A DNA stretch of 64,000 nt from assembly GCA_958296125.1 (NCBI GenBank), contig OY282444.1:558001-622000 (forward strand), given 5' to 3'. A program made the translations under genes and the position numbers. The notes under the pieces were generated by a model. The model saw only the letters and a list, made by a program, of their open reading frames with translations, made no database searches and was not told the origin of the DNA. Positions 54,904 to 63,318 of the stretch are shown here, piece after piece; position 1 is the first letter of the stretch; each line of letters opens with the position of its first letter. The stretch comes from an uncultured Poribacteria bacterium. GTDB lineage: Bacteria; Poribacteria; WGA-4E; PCPOR2b.

Positions 54904-55725
54904 AGCAACCAGACGCGGTTGACGTTCAATGAGACCTCCGATAGCGCGCCTGTTTGGTCTCCCAACGGGCGACAGATTGCGTTCCATAGCTACCGGGATG
55001 GAGAGCAAAAACCAGAGATATACGTGATGGACACCGATGGTAGCAACCAACGGCGCCTGACGCATCACCCCGGCATTGATGGTTATGCCTATTGGTCGCC
55101 GGACGGGGCTCAGATTGCATTTAATAGCACTAGAGATGCCAAGGAAGGGGAGCGGAAACTTGAGATTTATGTGATGGACACCGATGGGACCAATGTCAAA
55201 CAAGTGACAGACGTAGGGTTTGCCTCAAGACCAAGGTGGTCGCCAGATGGGGAGTGGATTCTCTTTGAGGCGGGGCAAATCTATGCTATTCGTCCAGATG
55301 GTACGGGACTGTGGCAGGTATCAAATCCACGAATTGACGCGCGGATGATTGCGGGGGGCTGGTCTCCCGATGGGAGGCAGGTACTGTATACCGAGGCGGT
55401 CAACTTGAACGCTGACACCTCTTTTCCGGTCATTGCCACACTTTCTCCAAAAGGGCATCAGGAGGTCATCCATTGGAAGCATATAAAGGTGCCAAGGATG
55501 TTTTTTCATTCCGCTGCCTTCTCCGCTGATGGGAAGTCTATTCTCTTTTCTGGAAAGCAGAATATCTATCGTTTTGAACTCATTGGTCACCAGCTAATAC
55601 AGTTGACCAACAATCCCGCTGATGACACTATGCCACAGGAATGGGATTCGTCCCTGTCCGTTCCGCGCCAACAGAGTTTGCTTACACTGTACTGGGGACG
55701 TGTTAAGGCGGCGTTGGAGCAATGA
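54784..55725 (+). CDS. TolB-like beta-propeller protein B1
   Basis: 313 residues. Short signal peptide [19 protein letters not shown]. Blades of the type [19 protein letters not shown], then [15 protein letters not shown] and [14 protein letters not shown] precedes ATG and the gap from gene A1 is 7 bases. The start is nearly identical to gene B2 (56735), but the middle differs, with fewer changes in the signal peptide. Confidence 0.85.
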   Translation: MRIVMLVVCLWAATSTLHAKIAFYSKRDGNAEIYTMNSDGSNQTRLTFNETSDSAPVWSPNGRQIAFHSYRDGEQKPEIYVMDTDGSNQRRLTHHPGIDGYAYWSPDGAQIAFNSTRDAKEGERKLEIYVMDTDGTNVKQVTDVGFASRPRWSPDGEWILFEAGQIYAIRPDGTGLWQVSNPRIDARMIAGGWSPDGRQVLYTEAVNLNADTSFPVIATLSPKGHQEVIHWKHIKVPRMFFHSAAFSADGKSILFSGKQNIYRFELIGHQLIQLTNNPADDTMPQEWDSSLSVPRQQSLLTLYWGRVKAALEQ

Positions 55726-55734
55726 GGTGTTGCA

Positions 55735-56727
55735 ATGCGTATCCTAATCCTCGTGGCTTGTCTTTGGCTTGCCACGAGCACCCTTGATGCTAAAATTGTG
55801 TTTCGTTCTAGGCGGGATGGGGAGGGGGCTCAAATCTACACGATGAACTCCGACGGGAGCCACCAGACACGGATTACCCATGACCCCACAAATGCCATGT
55901 CTCCCGCTTGGTCTTCCAATGGGCGGCAGATTGTATTCGACAGTGAGCGGGGGAGTAAAGAAGGGCAGACCGATATCAATGTTTGGGTGATAGACGCGGA
56001 CGGGAAAAACCTCCGCCAATTGACTTTCCATCCCGGCGCATGGGATGACTATCCTTACTGGTCGCCGGACGGCACTCAAATTGCTTTTAGTAGCGATCGG
56101 CTGAGTCAGGAAGGGAAGCCGCCGAAATATGAAATGTACGTGATGGCCCCCGATGGTAGCAACATTAAGCAAGTCACAGACGTAGGATTTGCCTCGCAGG
56201 CGAGGTGGTCGCCGGATGGGGAGTGGATTCTCTTTGAAGGGATTATTGACCAGGTTCGGCATATTTATGCGATACGTCCCGATGGCACGGATCTGTGGCA
56301 GGTCTCTGCACCCCTCCCGGAGAGAGCGATGTATTTGGGCGGCTGGTCACCGGATGGGAAGCGGATTGTGTATGCAGCCGCCTTCCATGCGAGAGTCACC
56401 AATGTGAAGATGATTATCGCGTCGGTCCACCCGTCGAGGCGGGCGAAGGTATTCAAGCGGGAAGTGGTCCCTTTGCCCAAAATGTCAGGGCTTGCGACCG
56501 TTAGTTTTGGAGCAGATGGGAAGTCAATACTGTTTGCGGGTCGACGCTTCGGCAACTGGGACATATACCGTTTCCGACTCGATACGCACGAACTGATACA
56601 GTTAACCGATGCGTTGCGAGGCGATATGGGGCCCCGGGAATGGAACCCACGGCTATCCGTCTCCCCCAGACGAGAAACGCTTCCACAGACTTGGGGGCGT
56701 ATGAAAGCGGTGGCGTTGTCAAAATGA
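55735..56727 (+). CDS. TolB-like beta-propeller protein A2
   Basis: 330 residues. Signal peptide MRILILVACLWLATSTLDA and the first blade are its own; from residue about 34 it is nearly identical to A1. That suggests duplication followed by conversion, with a different N-terminus. Blade repeats as in A1. Confidence 0.85.
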   Translation: MRILILVACLWLATSTLDAKIVFRSRRDGEGAQIYTMNSDGSHQTRITHDPTNAMSPAWSSNGRQIVFDSERGSKEGQTDINVWVIDADGKNLRQLTFHPGAWDDYPYWSPDGTQIAFSSDRLSQEGKPPKYEMYVMAPDGSNIKQVTDVGFASQARWSPDGEWILFEGIIDQVRHIYAIRPDGTDLWQVSAPLPERAMYLGGWSPDGKRIVYAAAFHARVTNVKMIIASVHPSRRAKVFKREVVPLPKMSGLATVSFGADGKSILFAGRRFGNWDIYRFRLDTHELIQLTDALRGDMGPREWNPRLSVSPRRETLPQTWGRMKAVALSK

Positions 56728-56854
56728 GGTCACTATGCGAATAGTTATGCTTGTGGCTTGCCTTTGGGCAGCCACGAGCCCCCTTCACGCGAAAATTGCC
56801 TTTTATTCCAATCGAGATGGAAACTCTGAAATCTATACAATGAACTCCGATGGG
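55832..56854 (+). repeat. tandem-duplicated block, second copy
   Basis: Counterpart of 53881-54903, offset 1951 bp. The end of the similarity fades within the head of gene B2. Confidence 0.85.
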
Positions 56855-57721
56855 AGTAACCCAACCCGGCTCACATTCAATGAAGCAGCTGATATCTGGC
56901 CTGTTTGGTCTCCCAACGGGCGACAGATTGCGTTCCATAGCTATCGGGATGGCAACGCGGAGGTGTATATGATGGATGCCGATGGGAAGAACCAACGCAA
57001 TCTAACCCGTCATCCGGGGCGTGACGCTTTTTCCGATTGGCACCCCGATGGAGAGCTTATCGCCTTTGCGAGTGACCGGGAGGGCGGTAAAAAGCATTAT
57101 ACTAACATTTTCGTGATGGACACCGACGGTGGTAACGTGCAGCAAATAACAGACTTATATGCCTTTGCCTCAAGACCGAAGTGGTCGCACGATGGGACGC
57201 GGATTGCCTTTGACGCAGATTTTAATAAGGCAGGACAAGGTAAGCCGCGGCAGGTTTATATCATCGATGCCGATGGCTCCCATCGCTGGCAGGTGAGCGA
57301 CGCAAGCGGTCAAGATACGACGATTCTGCACGGGTGGTCGCCCGATGGGCAGCAAATTCTGTATACGCAGACTGCTGACGAACGGTTTGATGATACGTTT
57401 CTGGTCGTCGCGACGTTGTCCCCGAATGAGCCGGGTTGGCGGCGGCAGGTATTCAGTACGCTGTTGATTTCAAAACAGATACCTGCCATCGGTTCTGCTT
57501 TCTCTCCTGATGGGAAATCTATCCTCTATGTTGGTAAGGAAAAGGATCACTGGCATATCTACCGGTACCTATTCCAAGAAGGTATAGACCAGCAGTTGAC
57601 AGATGATCTTCATGACAATTTCGCATCCCATGAATCACCACACAAATGGAATCCGAGCTTGCCGGTCTCGCCTCAGGGACTAACCCTAATGCTTTGGGGA
57701 GAGATAAAGAAAATCAAGTAG
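56735..57721 (+). CDS. TolB-like beta-propeller protein B2
   Basis: 328 residues. Signal peptide MRIVMLVACLWAATSPLHA. Five to six blades (e.g. DADGKNQRNLTRHPGRD, then DWHPDGELIAFASDREGG). Downstream part differs from B1 in sequence but not plan. Last gene of the array; the following 117 bp hold nothing recognised. Confidence 0.85.
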   Translation: MRIVMLVACLWAATSPLHAKIAFYSNRDGNSEIYTMNSDGSNPTRLTFNEAADIWPVWSPNGRQIAFHSYRDGNAEVYMMDADGKNQRNLTRHPGRDAFSDWHPDGELIAFASDREGGKKHYTNIFVMDTDGGNVQQITDLYAFASRPKWSHDGTRIAFDADFNKAGQGKPRQVYIIDADGSHRWQVSDASGQDTTILHGWSPDGQQILYTQTADERFDDTFLVVATLSPNEPGWRRQVFSTLLISKQIPAIGSAFSPDGKSILYVGKEKDHWHIYRYLFQEGIDQQLTDDLHDNFASHESPHKWNPSLPVSPQGLTLMLWGEIKKIK

Positions 57722-57838
57722 GACCTACGCAGTTAAACGCTCAAAGCCCTGTAGTTCAGCGATTTATCGCCCATCGTGACGCGGGTTGAATTGTGCTACT
57801 ACAAACTAAAGTCCGTAACTCCTATTTTAGTATCAAAT

Positions 57839-58393
57839 TTACTCTCCGATATCCTTAATCATCTCGATGAGATCTGAATAAACGATGTTGCCAGTTTCAT
57901 CTTTCATGCTGTACCATTCGGGCACCCGTCCTACTTCTCGGTATCCGATTTTCTGGTATAGGTGAATCGCAGCCTCGTTCAGATGCCAGACATGTAGGTA
58001 AATCCGTCGCAAACCGAACTTCCGAGCTTCCGCTTCTAGCAGCAGCATGGTTTCCCGCCCCAACCCACGTCTGCGATATTTGCCGATGATTTTTATTCCC
58101 AGCGTTCCCATCCGATGTGCACGGTCAACTTGCAAACTTCCCTCCCCAACGATCTGCCGATTCGTTTCTATGAACACATGAGCGCGTTTTCCGGTTTCCA
58201 GATCGACAAGGATCCCACTCAACCGTTTACAGCCCTTGGCGAAGCTTGTCTCCGCATGGTATGCCATGACCCGTTCTTGATGCAGAATATTGCACATCTC
58301 GACGTAGGCGGGGACATCTTGCCATCGCGGATAGCGGAAGATAACCGTTTCATCGTTGTTTTGGATTGTCCTAATGATCTGACCTGCTTTCAT
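57839..58393 (-). CDS. GNAT-family N-acetyltransferase
   Basis: 184 residues. IIGKYRRRGLGRETMLLLEAEARKFGLRRIYLHVWHLNEAAIHLYQKIGY has the acetyl-CoA P-loop R-R-x-G-L-G and the usual following helix. The start overlaps the end of the oxidoreductase gene by 4 bases. Substrate unknown. Confidence 0.9.
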   Translation of the reverse strand: MKAGQIIRTIQNNDETVIFRYPRWQDVPAYVEMCNILHQERVMAYHAETSFAKGCKRLSGILVDLETGKRAHVFIETNRQIVGEGSLQVDRAHRMGTLGIKIIGKYRRRGLGRETMLLLEAEARKFGLRRIYLHVWHLNEAAIHLYQKIGYREVGRVPEWYSMKDETGNIVYSDLIEMIKDIGE

Positions 58394-59445
58394 TTGAGCG
58401 ACTCCATATCACCGAAGTTTTCAATGCTAGCGGGCAGCTTGCTGTCGGGCAGATAGAATTCGTCTTGGATGTTTACAGGCACCGGCTGATGTGTCCGCAT
58501 CGATTCAAGTGCCTTCTCAAAGATGAGCGTCGGCACGCAGGCTTCCCACGCATCCATCGGGCTTGGACCGCCCTCAAGGCACAGTCGTGCGAACATACTC
58601 ATTTCTTCATCAAAGCCGTTGTGGTATTCGTTCTGCTCGATACCGGGCTCGTCAGTCCCTTGAAATATAAGATTTCCAAACCGAACTGTTGCCGCACTGA
58701 CGGATCCAGCCAATACCTCGGCGTAGTGCTTGGGGAGCACTCCACCGCTGCCAACAGTACTGAAAACAGAGGTCCCAATCCCACCGTTGGCGAAGCGAAT
58801 AATAATCGTGCTGGTGTTTGTCGGTTGCCCGTCGTATCCCATGGCCAGGACCTCCACCGGCTGCGAACGCATGACATGCCAAATCCAGTGGAGATTGTAG
58901 CCTGAGTTGTCAAGGATACCGTCGCGGCCGTACGGACCTTCGGGGTCGTTCGGTTTTTCGTAAGAGACGCGGCAGGTGAAGAGGGTATAGTATGGCTGAC
59001 GGATGACCGCGCGCAGCCGTTTGGTTACCGGCGAATGCTTGAACCACCAGCCGCTCATAAGTTGCACATCCGACTCATGCACGGCTTGCTGAACCCGTCG
59101 TGCTTCATCAAGTGTCATCGCCAGCGGCTTTTCGGCAAAGATATGTTTGCCCGCGGCACAGGCTTTGATAGCGATGTCTGCATGGGTATCGTGGGTAGAA
59201 CAGATTAGCACCGCATCTATGTCAGGGTCGGAGAGTATACGATCGAGGTCGGTTGTGTAGTAGTCTGCATTCCCTTCTTCAGCACGCACACGCGCCCCGA
59301 CCCGCTGTCCGCCCCTGCGTATTCCTTCTTCAATGACATCCATCGTGGCGACGAGACGTATCTCCGGTGTCTTCAGGATGTTCGGTATATGGGCACCGCT
59401 GATGCCACCGCAGCCGATGATTGCAACGTTTAACTGTTTTGCCAT
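58390..59445 (-). CDS. Gfo/Idh/MocA-family oxidoreductase
   Basis: ATG at 59445 (MAKQLNVAIIGCGGISGAHI) chosen for AAGGAGGATACG upstream. 351 residues. Rossmann GCGGISGAHI at 11-20, and the EKP motif HIFAEKPLAMTLDEARRV. It starts 10 bases after the TIM-barrel isomerase gene and overlaps the GNAT gene, so the three form an operon: sugar isomerase/epimerase, dehydrogenase, acetyltransferase. Substrate unknown. Confidence 0.94.
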   Translation of the reverse strand: MAKQLNVAIIGCGGISGAHIPNILKTPEIRLVATMDVIEEGIRRGGQRVGARVRAEEGNADYYTTDLDRILSDPDIDAVLICSTHDTHADIAIKACAAGKHIFAEKPLAMTLDEARRVQQAVHESDVQLMSGWWFKHSPVTKRLRAVIRQPYYTLFTCRVSYEKPNDPEGPYGRDGILDNSGYNLHWIWHVMRSQPVEVLAMGYDGQPTNTSTIIIRFANGGIGTSVFSTVGSGGVLPKHYAEVLAGSVSAATVRFGNLIFQGTDEPGIEQNEYHNGFDEEMSMFARLCLEGGPSPMDAWEACVPTLIFEKALESMRTHQPVPVNIQDEFYLPDSKLPASIENFGDMESLK

Positions 59446-59455
59446 CGTATCCTCC

Positions 59456-60385
59456 TTATCCGCCGGCTTCCACCCGTTCAATCAGTGGTTTGATTTTGGC
59501 AAAGTTGATTCGCATCGCGTCTGCGCCAGAACCGCTCGGCGGCCGAAAATGGGTGGCGACAGCAAAAACCACATCGCAGCGGTGATCCCGCAGATTTCGC
59601 AGCACCATTGGGTAATCAACATCACCTTCACCAAGCGGACAGTATTCAAAATTGAGTTTCAGTCCATCAAGGACTTGCAGATCTTTTACGTGGAGCGAAT
59701 GGAGGTAAGGACGCACGTTAATAAAGCCCGCGGTCGCTGAATCCGATTCACCTGCGGTCAGGTTGTCGGACGGGTGCCACATAATCTTGATTCGCTTGGA
59801 GCCGACTTGCTCAACCAGTTCCCGACAGTGGCGGGTCGTGTTGGTATAGTGCCAAGGAAGATTGCCAAGTACAACATCGATAGCGTGTTTCTCCGCCTGC
59901 TCCGCTACGAGCGAAAAGGCTTTGACCAGCTTCTCCGTGTCAACGTCGGCGATGATGCCGCCTCGCGTTAGCCAGCGCATGGGCCAAGTTGGCTTGCTAG
60001 CAGAGTATTCGCCGGGCCATGCGAAAGTGTACGCTAACACTGAATTCACACCGAGTCGATTGGCAACACCCATTGTTTGAATAAGGTGGTTGAAATCAGC
60101 CTGAAACTCTGGATGGGCTTGTAGTGTTTCTAACTCCAAATCTTCCAGATGCAGTTTACTAAAGGCACCCGCGGCACCGATCATGAAAAGTTCAACCCCA
60201 TGCTGGGCTGCCCGTTCACCCATCTCATCAACAGCAGCATCGGTTATCTCGCCATCAAGTGCCCACTGTAGATCACCGAACCAGCCATACTTTGCGCCAA
60301 GTTCCTCAGCGAGGGCAACCGCCTCGACGTAAGGTAAGCCTGTCATCTGAAGGTCCATTCCAATTTTGAAGCGATAGTCAGTCAT
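59456..60385 (-). CDS. sugar phosphate isomerase/epimerase-like TIM-barrel protein
   Basis: ATG at 60385 (MTDYRFKIGMDLQMTGLPYV) with GGAG ten bases upstream. 309 residues in the xylose-isomerase-like (AP endonuclease 2) superfamily: IDVVLGNLPWHYTN, RIKIMWHPSDN and LHSLHVKDLQ are segments that would carry the metal-binding acids and histidines. Typical partner of Gfo/Idh/MocA enzymes. Substrate unknown. Confidence 0.88.
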   Translation of the reverse strand: MTDYRFKIGMDLQMTGLPYVEAVALAEELGAKYGWFGDLQWALDGEITDAAVDEMGERAAQHGVELFMIGAAGAFSKLHLEDLELETLQAHPEFQADFNHLIQTMGVANRLGVNSVLAYTFAWPGEYSASKPTWPMRWLTRGGIIADVDTEKLVKAFSLVAEQAEKHAIDVVLGNLPWHYTNTTRHCRELVEQVGSKRIKIMWHPSDNLTAGESDSATAGFINVRPYLHSLHVKDLQVLDGLKLNFEYCPLGEGDVDYPMVLRNLRDHRCDVVFAVATHFRPPSGSGADAMRINFAKIKPLIERVEAGG

Positions 60386-60667
60386 CGGTTGTTGTCTCCT
60401 ATCTTGAGGCATAGCCCCCAATGCTGAAGAGGTGCCCATGAAAACTTGTTGAACGGAAACAGGATAACCGATTTTGCGTTATTGGGCAAGGAATTTCTAA
60501 GGATTGGAAGAACGGAAGAGTGGAAGGAATCTGTTTCCCCCAAAATGTAAAGATAAAATGTTGGGTTTCAATCGTATTTCGGAAATTTCACGCCGCATGA
60601 AACCTCAAAAGTCTCTCTGCTGCGTGTGATTTTTCATGGATTTCCGTTCAGCCCAACCTACGCACTA

Positions 60668-60689
60668 TTGCACGATTTCTTAACATGAG
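60668..60689 (+). repeat. 22-bp dispersed repeat, copy 5
   Basis: Exact consensus. It overlaps the end of the amidohydrolase gene, which ends Gly-Ser-Cys-stop exactly as the endonuclease III-like gene does at copy 1. Confidence 0.85.
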
Positions 60690-61516
60690 CCAAAGAAGAA
60701 ATCCTCTGCGGTCTTTCGGAGAATCTGTTCTTTATCCGATTCAGAGAGAAAATCCAATCCATCCCGTATCAGGGCGATGCTATCCTCATAGGTGTGATCG
60801 ACGACTTGGAAGGGACAATCGCTTGCCCACATCAGTCGTTCAGATCCAAATGCCTCATAAACACGGCGAATGAGCGGTGCAAGGTCATCATAGGGGGGTG
60901 CTTTTTTGCCGAGTGCATAAAAGGCGGAAACCTTCACCATTACCTTTGGGTGTTTCGCCATCGCACAGAGTTGGTCGATATGCGCCTCACAAATTGGCTG
61001 GTCCGCGCCGATCCGAGAGAGATGGTCGATGATAACGGGGGTCTCTGGAAATCGCTCACACTGTTCGCTGAGAGCGGGGGTGGCATCTGGATTGATTAAC
61101 GGACAGATGGCGAGGTTGTGCGCCGCGCCTGTGGCAAACATCCGTTCAAATCCAGACCCGTCTAACCAGTTTTCAATTGGCGCATCCGTGGGATAAATAC
61201 GAAATCCACGGACACCCCGATCGGCGAGTTGTAGCATCGTTTCATCTGGTCTTTCCGCCTCCCAATCAACGATGGCAATGCCTGAAAAAACGCCCGGATC
61301 CCCTGCTATCACATCGAGCATGTAGGTGTTATCAAACTGATAGTAACTCATCTGGATGAGCACAATCCGATTAACGCCTGATGGCTCGGTGTGGGAGTGG
61401 AGTTCTTCGGGGCAGAAGGTCTTGGGTTTCATATCACTTTTCTGATGCGGTGGGTAGATGGGGTAGCGATCAAATTGGTCTGTCCAAACATGCACATGCG
61501 CGTCAATGTATCTCAT
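60680..61516 (-). CDS. amidohydrolase-2 family metal-dependent hydrolase
   Basis: ATG at 61516 (MRYIDAHVHVWTDQFDRYPI) with AAGGAAGAGAG upstream. 278 residues. H-V-H motif in DAHVHVW, later histidines IIDHLSR and aspartate WASDCPF are those of the amidohydrolase-2 (lactonase/decarboxylase) group. Substrate may be a lactone or aromatic acid. Ends within a dispersed repeat. Confidence 0.92.
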   Translation of the reverse strand: MRYIDAHVHVWTDQFDRYPIYPPHQKSDMKPKTFCPEELHSHTEPSGVNRIVLIQMSYYQFDNTYMLDVIAGDPGVFSGIAIVDWEAERPDETMLQLADRGVRGFRIYPTDAPIENWLDGSGFERMFATGAAHNLAICPLINPDATPALSEQCERFPETPVIIDHLSRIGADQPICEAHIDQLCAMAKHPKVMVKVSAFYALGKKAPPYDDLAPLIRRVYEAFGSERLMWASDCPFQVVDHTYEDSIALIRDGLDFLSESDKEQILRKTAEDFFFGSC

Positions 61517-61879
61517 ATCTCTCTTCCTTTGGTAAGAATCAGTATACCGTAGGTTGCTACTTATAAGGGGAGCATCAACCTCAATCCTTACCATGTTGGG
61601 TTTCACTCAATCTATCTATAAACAGGTGTTGTTGAGAGGCAGAACCTCTACTGTACTTGATAGGGTTTTGTCTGTAACCGTTCAACCCAACCTACACCAT
61701 TGGCAACTTAGATTATAAGATAAAAGGATAACCGATTTTGGCGATCTGGACAAGAGATTTCCGATGGGCCCCTTAAATTTTTACTTGACATTTTGCATCG
61801 GATACCCTATGTTAGATTTGGATGAATTATGAGCTTGGGTGCAAGCATCGAACACTGATTCCGAAGAGGGGATTTGGAT
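61517..61879. promoter_or_regulatory. intergenic stretch with predicted promoter
   Basis: 363 bp without a gene. TTGACA (61785-61790), 17 bases, then TATGTT (61808-61813) is a sigma-70-type promoter on the plus strand, placing transcription start about 60 bases before the next gene. Confidence 0.55.
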
Positions 61880-63247
61880 GTGACAAGTATAAGTTCAGAG
61901 GTTGTCATTTGCGGTGCGGGGATGGCTGGAATTGCGGCGGCATATCACCTAGCAGTCCGGGGTGGAGTCAAGAATATCGTCCTAGTGGATGAAAGAGAGC
62001 CGCTGATGCTCACGAGCAACAAAGGGACAGAAGCGTATCGAAACTGGTGGCCTGGTCCCGGCGATACGATGGTGCGTTTCGTGAACCGTTCCATTAATCT
62101 GTTGGAAGAGTTGGGGCGAGAAACAGATAACTGCTTCCAAATGAACCGACGTGGTTATGTCTTCTTAACGGCGGATGATCGCCAAATCCCCATCATGAAG
62201 GCTGCCGCTGCTGAGACCTCTGCCCTCGGTGCAGGCCCCATTCGGGAGCATCCGGGTCCCACCCCTTACCTTCCCTCACCGTCCGAAGGCTTTGCGGGTT
62301 TACCTACTGGCGTGGATCTGCTACTCTCTCCGGATCTCGTCCGAGGACAGTTTCCGTTTGTAGCGGAAGACGCAGTTGCAGCACTGCATGTCCGCCGCGC
62401 AGGCTGGCTAGATGCCCAAAAACTGGGCAAATGGCTGTTAGCCGAAGCACAACGCGCCGGTGTTCGTCTCGCCCGCACTCGCGTAACAGATGTTACCGTC
62501 ACTGATAACCGAGTCGCAGGGGTTCACCTTCAATCCGGTGATTGTATCAACACCGATACCTTCGTCATCGCTGCTGGACCATATCTCAAGGGTGTTGGCG
62601 CGATGTTGGGGGTGGACATCCCCGTTTTCAATGAGCTGCACGGCAAGATCGCTATCAGAGATGAGCTGGGGATTGTGCCGCTGGATGTACCGCTGCTGTT
62701 TTGGAGCGATCCGATTCACTTGCCTTGGACCGATGAAGAACGTGAAGAGCTGGCAGCAGATGAGGAAACCCACTGGCTGCTCGATGAATTTCCCGCTGGC
62801 GTTCATTTTCGGTCACGTATGGATGGCGACACCCACGTGCTTCTTGCCATTTGGACTTATGACATTGAGCCCTGTGCGCCCGTTTGGCCCCCGACGTTCA
62901 ATCCGGATTATCCCGAAATCCTGATACGCGGGCTCGCCCGGATGATCCCTGGTCTGTCGGCGTATTTTGGTCGGGGCAACCAAGCTTACGTCGATGGTGG
63001 GTACTACTGTAAGACGCGGGAAAATCGACCGTTGATCGGTCCCCTGCCGATCGAGGGCGCGTATGTAATCGGGGGCCTGTCAGGCTACGGCATTATGTCA
63101 TCTCAGGCGGCAGGCGAGTTGCTGGCGACTCACATCACCGGCGGTGAACTCCCTGAATACGCACCGGCGTTCCTCCTTTCGCGTTATGAAGCCCCAACTT
63201 ACCAAGCCCTACTAGAGAACTGGGGGGTCACATCGGGGCAATTATAG
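61880..63247 (+). CDS. FAD-dependent amine/amino-acid oxidoreductase (DAO family)
   Basis: GTG start at 61880 preferred because GAGGGG is 8 bases upstream; a TTG at 61874 is too close to it. 455 residues. FAD motif VVICGAGMAGIAAAYHLA (about 8-25). The C-terminal TRENRPLIGPLPIEGAYVIGGLSGYGIM is typical for the DAO family. Substrates of such enzymes include glycine-type amines, sarcosine and dimethylglycine. A serine-hydroxymethyltransferase-like gene follows by 71 bp, so folate-linked one-carbon release from methylated glycine would fit. Confidence 0.9.
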   Translation: MTSISSEVVICGAGMAGIAAAYHLAVRGGVKNIVLVDEREPLMLTSNKGTEAYRNWWPGPGDTMVRFVNRSINLLEELGRETDNCFQMNRRGYVFLTADDRQIPIMKAAAAETSALGAGPIREHPGPTPYLPSPSEGFAGLPTGVDLLLSPDLVRGQFPFVAEDAVAALHVRRAGWLDAQKLGKWLLAEAQRAGVRLARTRVTDVTVTDNRVAGVHLQSGDCINTDTFVIAAGPYLKGVGAMLGVDIPVFNELHGKIAIRDELGIVPLDVPLLFWSDPIHLPWTDEEREELAADEETHWLLDEFPAGVHFRSRMDGDTHVLLAIWTYDIEPCAPVWPPTFNPDYPEILIRGLARMIPGLSAYFGRGNQAYVDGGYYCKTRENRPLIGPLPIEGAYVIGGLSGYGIMSSQAAGELLATHITGGELPEYAPAFLLSRYEAPTYQALLENWGVTSGQL

Positions 63248-63318
63248 GCGTGATACTTCAACATAGGGGCAAATCGGCTCCCAAACGAAGTAAAAAACTT
63301 GTCCAGAACGAGGTTTTT

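Noticed and set aside
53712-56995. Several long minus-strand frames opposite the beta-propeller genes, some identical to each other
   Set aside because: They are antisense shadows repeated because the sense DNA is duplicated.
53763-57721. Possible CRISPR-like array because of repeated sequence
   Set aside because: The repeats are coding propeller blades and a gene duplication, with no short repeats of equal spacing. No CRISPR was seen elsewhere.
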